NCBI GenBank assembly: GCA_903884125.1
Contig: CAISDR010000168.1
Location: 1-7,955, forward strand
Source: an uncultured bacterium
GTDB taxonomy: Bacteria > Pseudomonadota > Alphaproteobacteria > CAISDR01
Reading direction: 5' to 3'
Length of the DNA: 7,955 nucleotides
Below, one piece after another: positions 5,950-7,955 of the stretch; the stretch's first letter is position 1, and each line of letters begins with the position of its first letter. The notes beneath the pieces are model-generated. The model searched no databases, was not told where the DNA came from, and was given only the letters and a program-made list of their open reading frames with translations. A program made the position numbers and the translations under genes.

Positions 5950-6765
5950 ATGGTCGGTTCAGTTAATACGAATATTGGCGCACAGATTGCGCTTCAAAAT
6001 CTCAATGTCACTGGAACGGACCTTTCGCAGGTCCAAAAGCGGATTTCGACAGGCTTGCGCGTGTCGGATGCCCTGGATAATGGCGCGGTGTTTGCCATTG
6101 CACAGGGCCTCAGATCCGACGTATCAGCGATATCTACTGTCAATGGACAATTAGGTGCGGCCAAAGGCCTGTTATCCGTGGCAAACGCGGCGGGTACCGG
6201 TGTGTCGAACACACTGGCCGATATTCGCAGCGTGCTGGTTCAGCTGGCTGACACAAACGTCACGGGCAACGCCCGCGCTCAATTGAACTCGCAATATGCG
6301 ACACTAAAAACTGCCGTAAATAACTATATTTCCGGCGCGTCATATAATGGCACAAACCTGTTGTCGCAGGGTTCCACAAACAAGGCGGTAATTCAGGATA
6401 TTTCAGCCAATCAATATACGATTGCGGCTCAGGATCTGAATACCCAGGTGACCGCAGCGTTGACTGCTGTGACTGACGCCACAGGCGCGGCCAGCCTGCT
6501 GTCGACCAGTTTTGTGTCGGCTCAGAACTTCGTCGGAACAGCGCTGAACTCCTTCGCCGCCGATACCAAGTTCCTGGACAACCAGATTACCTTCAACAAT
6601 GCAATTTCGGATGCCACGACCCAGGGTCTGGGCGCGTTGGTGGATGCCGACCTTGCCAAGGAAAGTGCGCGCCTGCAGTCATTGCAGATCAAGCAGCAAT
6701 TGGGCACCCAGTCACTGGGCATTGCCAATCAGGCACCTCAGACGTTGCTGGGATTGTTCAGGTAG
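5950..6765 (+). CDS. Flagellin, short alphaproteobacterial type
   Basis: A 271-residue flagellin, the subunit of the flagellar filament, exported through the flagellar type III apparatus without a cleaved signal. The N-terminal D0/D1 part includes NTNIGAQIALQNL (6-18), RISTGLRV (31-38) and SYNGTNLL (131-138). The C-terminal D1/D0 part runs from about 205 and contains GALVDADLAKESARLQSLQI (228-247), ending in NQAPQTLLGLFR. Only about 50 variable residues lie between them, so the outer D2/D3 domains are absent, as is usual for this class. There is no cysteine. The residues matching the TLR5 contact region (around 91-100, DIRSVLVQLA) differ from enterobacterial RVRELAVQ. The gene stands alone with its own leader and terminator and no other flagellar gene in view. 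The many alphaproteobacterial paralogues prevent a safe gene symbol. Confidence 0.95.
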   Translation: MVGSVNTNIGAQIALQNLNVTGTDLSQVQKRISTGLRVSDALDNGAVFAIAQGLRSDVSAISTVNGQLGAAKGLLSVANAAGTGVSNTLADIRSVLVQLADTNVTGNARAQLNSQYATLKTAVNNYISGASYNGTNLLSQGSTNKAVIQDISANQYTIAAQDLNTQVTAALTAVTDATGAASLLSTSFVSAQNFVGTALNSFAADTKFLDNQITFNNAISDATTQGLGALVDADLAKESARLQSLQIKQQLGTQSLGIANQAPQTLLGLFR

Positions 6766-6774
6766 CCAACTTTT

Positions 6775-6847
6775 GGGGCTTTTGGCCCCTGACGGCAAAT
6801 TGGGCGCTGGTTGTGGGCATATCTGCCAGCACCAGCGCCTTTTTTTT
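6775..6847 (+). terminator. Intrinsic terminator of the flagellin gene, with a preceding small hairpin
   Basis: GGCGCTGGT (6803-6811) pairs perfectly with ACCAGCGCC (6831-6839), and eight T residues follow at 6840-6847. Inside the loop, GGCA (6816-6819) and TGCC (6824-6827) extend the hairpin. A smaller stem, GGGGC (6775-6779) with GCCCC (6785-6789), sits just after the stop codon and lacks a T-run; it may protect the 3' end. Together they mark a clear end for the flagellin transcript. Confidence 0.92.
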
Positions 6848-6889
6848 GTCAGCGGGTTTGGCTTGTTCCCGATCTTGGCTTAGCCTGCT

Positions 6890-6895
6890 TATAAC
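6890..6895 (+). promoter_or_regulatory. Possible -10 box for the GST gene
   Basis: TATAAC at 6890-6895 matches the -10 consensus at five of six positions and lies 38 bases before the GST start, just beyond the flagellin terminator where a new promoter is needed. No good -35 occurs at 16-18 bases; TTGTTC (6863-6868) is 21 bases away. A TG two bases before the hexamer could give a loose extended -10. Confidence 0.25.
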
Positions 6896-6933
6896 GCGGG
6901 CGATACCGCGAGAACAATCGGGGGGCCGCTTAT

Positions 6934-7545
6934 ATGATTACGCTTTACCATGTGATGGGCGCGCGCTCGATGCGCTCATTATGGCTACTTTACGAGCTTG
7001 GTGTGGAATTCAAACTCTGCGCAATGCCATTTGACCTGTCGGTATTACGCGCCGATGATTATCTGGCCATTCATCCATTGGGCCGGGTGCCAGCTCTTGT
7101 CGATGGCGATATCACGCTGTTTGAAAGCGGTGCCATTGCCCAATATGTTTGTGAAAAATATGATCTGAAGCAGTATCCGCTGGGCCGCAATCCCGGTGAT
7201 CCGGAACGTGCCAAATGGCTCCAATGGCTTCACTATGCCGAAACCGTGGCCGTTCACGGGGCAAGCCTGGTGCAGCAGACGGTCTTTATAGCCCCGCCAG
7301 ACAGATCCCCCGTGGTGGCAAAACTTGAAGGGCGCCGCCTTGAAAAGGCTCTGGGCGTGATCGATCAAATATTAGCCAACCAGACCTATTTGCTGACATC
7401 CGGGTTCAGCGCCGTCGATATTGCAGTGGGCTACAGCGTCCATCTGGCAACACGGTTCATGAAACTTGACGCATTTCCCAATGTTGCGGCCTATTACGCG
7501 CGACTGGCGGCACGCCCAGCCTTTCAGCGAGCAGCAGCAGAGTGA
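6934..7545 (+). CDS. Glutathione S-transferase family protein
   Basis: A 203-residue cytosolic GST-fold protein, expected to bind glutathione and conjugate or reduce electrophilic compounds. The N-terminal thioredoxin-like domain (1 to about 77) has ARSMRSLWLLYELG (10-23), with S12 as a possible catalytic or thiolate-stabilising serine, the cis-proline motif VPAL (52-55) and the glutathione-binding E64-S65 in LFESGAIAQYV. The helical C-terminal domain (about 88-203) contains FSAVDIAVGYSV (158-169) with the S-x-x-D N-capping box typical of GSTs. No cysteine is at the position used by beta-class enzymes. A G-run at 6920-6925 lies about 8 bases before the ATG. The gene begins after the flagellin terminator and so is probably transcribed separately. 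Substrate and exact GST class are not clear. Confidence 0.9.
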   Translation: MITLYHVMGARSMRSLWLLYELGVEFKLCAMPFDLSVLRADDYLAIHPLGRVPALVDGDITLFESGAIAQYVCEKYDLKQYPLGRNPGDPERAKWLQWLHYAETVAVHGASLVQQTVFIAPPDRSPVVAKLEGRRLEKALGVIDQILANQTYLLTSGFSAVDIAVGYSVHLATRFMKLDAFPNVAAYYARLAARPAFQRAAAE

Positions 7546-7608
7546 TTGCATACGATCAATTGGCGCACTAAGTAAATATTAACGACAAAAATCCACCTCT
7601 TGGGGAGA

Positions 7609-7955
7609 ATGAAGCCCGTGACCAATGCAACAGCCACATCGTCGGCATTTCCGCGCATTTCCATGGACAAGGTCAATCAGTTACTGACCGCCCCTGGATC
7701 GCCCTTTGAAATGGACGAAAAAATCATTCGTGGCATCCCGACAAGGGTGTGGAAAAATCTGCCACCCACTTTGCGCGATACGTTTCTGCTTGGCCGCGCC
7801 CATGGGCCTAAAACTTTTTTGGTCAATGATGACGAGCGCGCCAGTTTCGAAGGATTTGCCCGCGCCACCCTGACACTGGCACACGCGCTGGTCGACCAGG
7901 GCGTCCAAAAGGGGGATCGTGTTGCGATCATCATGCGCAATCTGCCGGAATGGCC
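7609..7955 (+). CDS. Acyl-CoA synthetase / AMP-dependent ligase, N-terminal part (cut by window end)
   Basis: The reading frame runs open to the window edge for 115 complete codons. The product looks like the N-terminus of an adenylate-forming class I enzyme (fatty-acid or other carboxylate CoA ligase), which activates an acid with ATP and joins it to CoA. The best evidence is GVQKGDRVAIIMRNLPEW (98-115), the conserved early strand-loop of the family. Upstream, APGSPFEMDEKIIRGIPTRVW (28-48) and the FLVNDDERASFEGF stretch (70-83) resemble long acyl-CoA synthetases of alphaproteobacteria. The ATP-binding and catalytic motifs lie beyond the window. The ATG at 7609 has GGGGAG only 1 base upstream, which is too close; an in-frame GTG at 7618 sits 10 bases after it and may be the real start. 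The 63-base gap from the GST gene holds no clear promoter or terminator. Confidence 0.85.
   Translation, partial: MKPVTNATATSSAFPRISMDKVNQLLTAPGSPFEMDEKIIRGIPTRVWKNLPPTLRDTFLLGRAHGPKTFLVNDDERASFEGFARATLTLAHALVDQGVQKGDRVAIIMRNLPEW

Noticed and set aside
1..7955. Mobile element, defence system or horizontally acquired island
   Set aside because: No transposase, integrase, terminal repeats, tRNA-adjacent site or toxin-like gene was seen, and base composition and codon use look even across the window.

Overview
The window is an ordinary-looking chromosomal stretch from an alphaproteobacterium, with all convincing genes on the + strand. The lineage is inferred from three things. The flagellin is short, consists only of the conserved ends, and finishes in an NQAPQTLLGLFR tail. 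The NUDIX and DUF983 proteins have an alphaproteobacterial style, and the sequence is moderately GC-rich throughout. A Rhodospirillales-like host would fit, but the genus cannot be fixed from sequence alone. No tRNA, rRNA, CRISPR array, insertion sequence, phage gene or toxin/defence module was seen.

Bases 1-2951 hold a DUF983 zinc-ribbon membrane protein, then a tightly packed trio: two paralogous NUDIX hydrolases and an MFS permease. Both junctions in the trio are 4-base ATGA stop/start overlaps, so the three are almost certainly cotranscribed and translationally coupled. Both NUDIX proteins have a split NUDIX box with about 25-27 extra residues, as in the NUDT19-like branch.

Bases 2952-4652 hold a 246-base leader region and an RhlE-type DEAD-box RNA helicase. 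The leader has a possible promoter and several strong predicted hairpins, one with a GNRA tetraloop. The helicase ends in a basic, low-complexity tail with a 15-bp tandem repeat. An Old Yellow Enzyme-family flavin oxidoreductase follows after 35 bases (4688-5791).

Bases 5792-6847 form a self-contained flagellin unit: a 158-base upstream region rich in dyad symmetry, a perfect AGGAGG ribosome binding site, a 271-residue flagellin and a strong intrinsic terminator. No other flagellar gene is in view.

Bases 6848-7955 hold a glutathione S-transferase-like protein and the first 115 codons of an acyl-CoA synthetase (AMP-dependent ligase) cut by the window edge.

The genes do not form one obvious pathway. 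They read as housekeeping functions (nucleotide-derivative clean-up, efflux, RNA remodelling, redox/detoxification, motility, fatty-acid activation). I found no clear undescribed system. The best leads are the structured helicase leader, the coupled NUDIX-NUDIX-MFS operon, and the dyad-rich flagellin control region.
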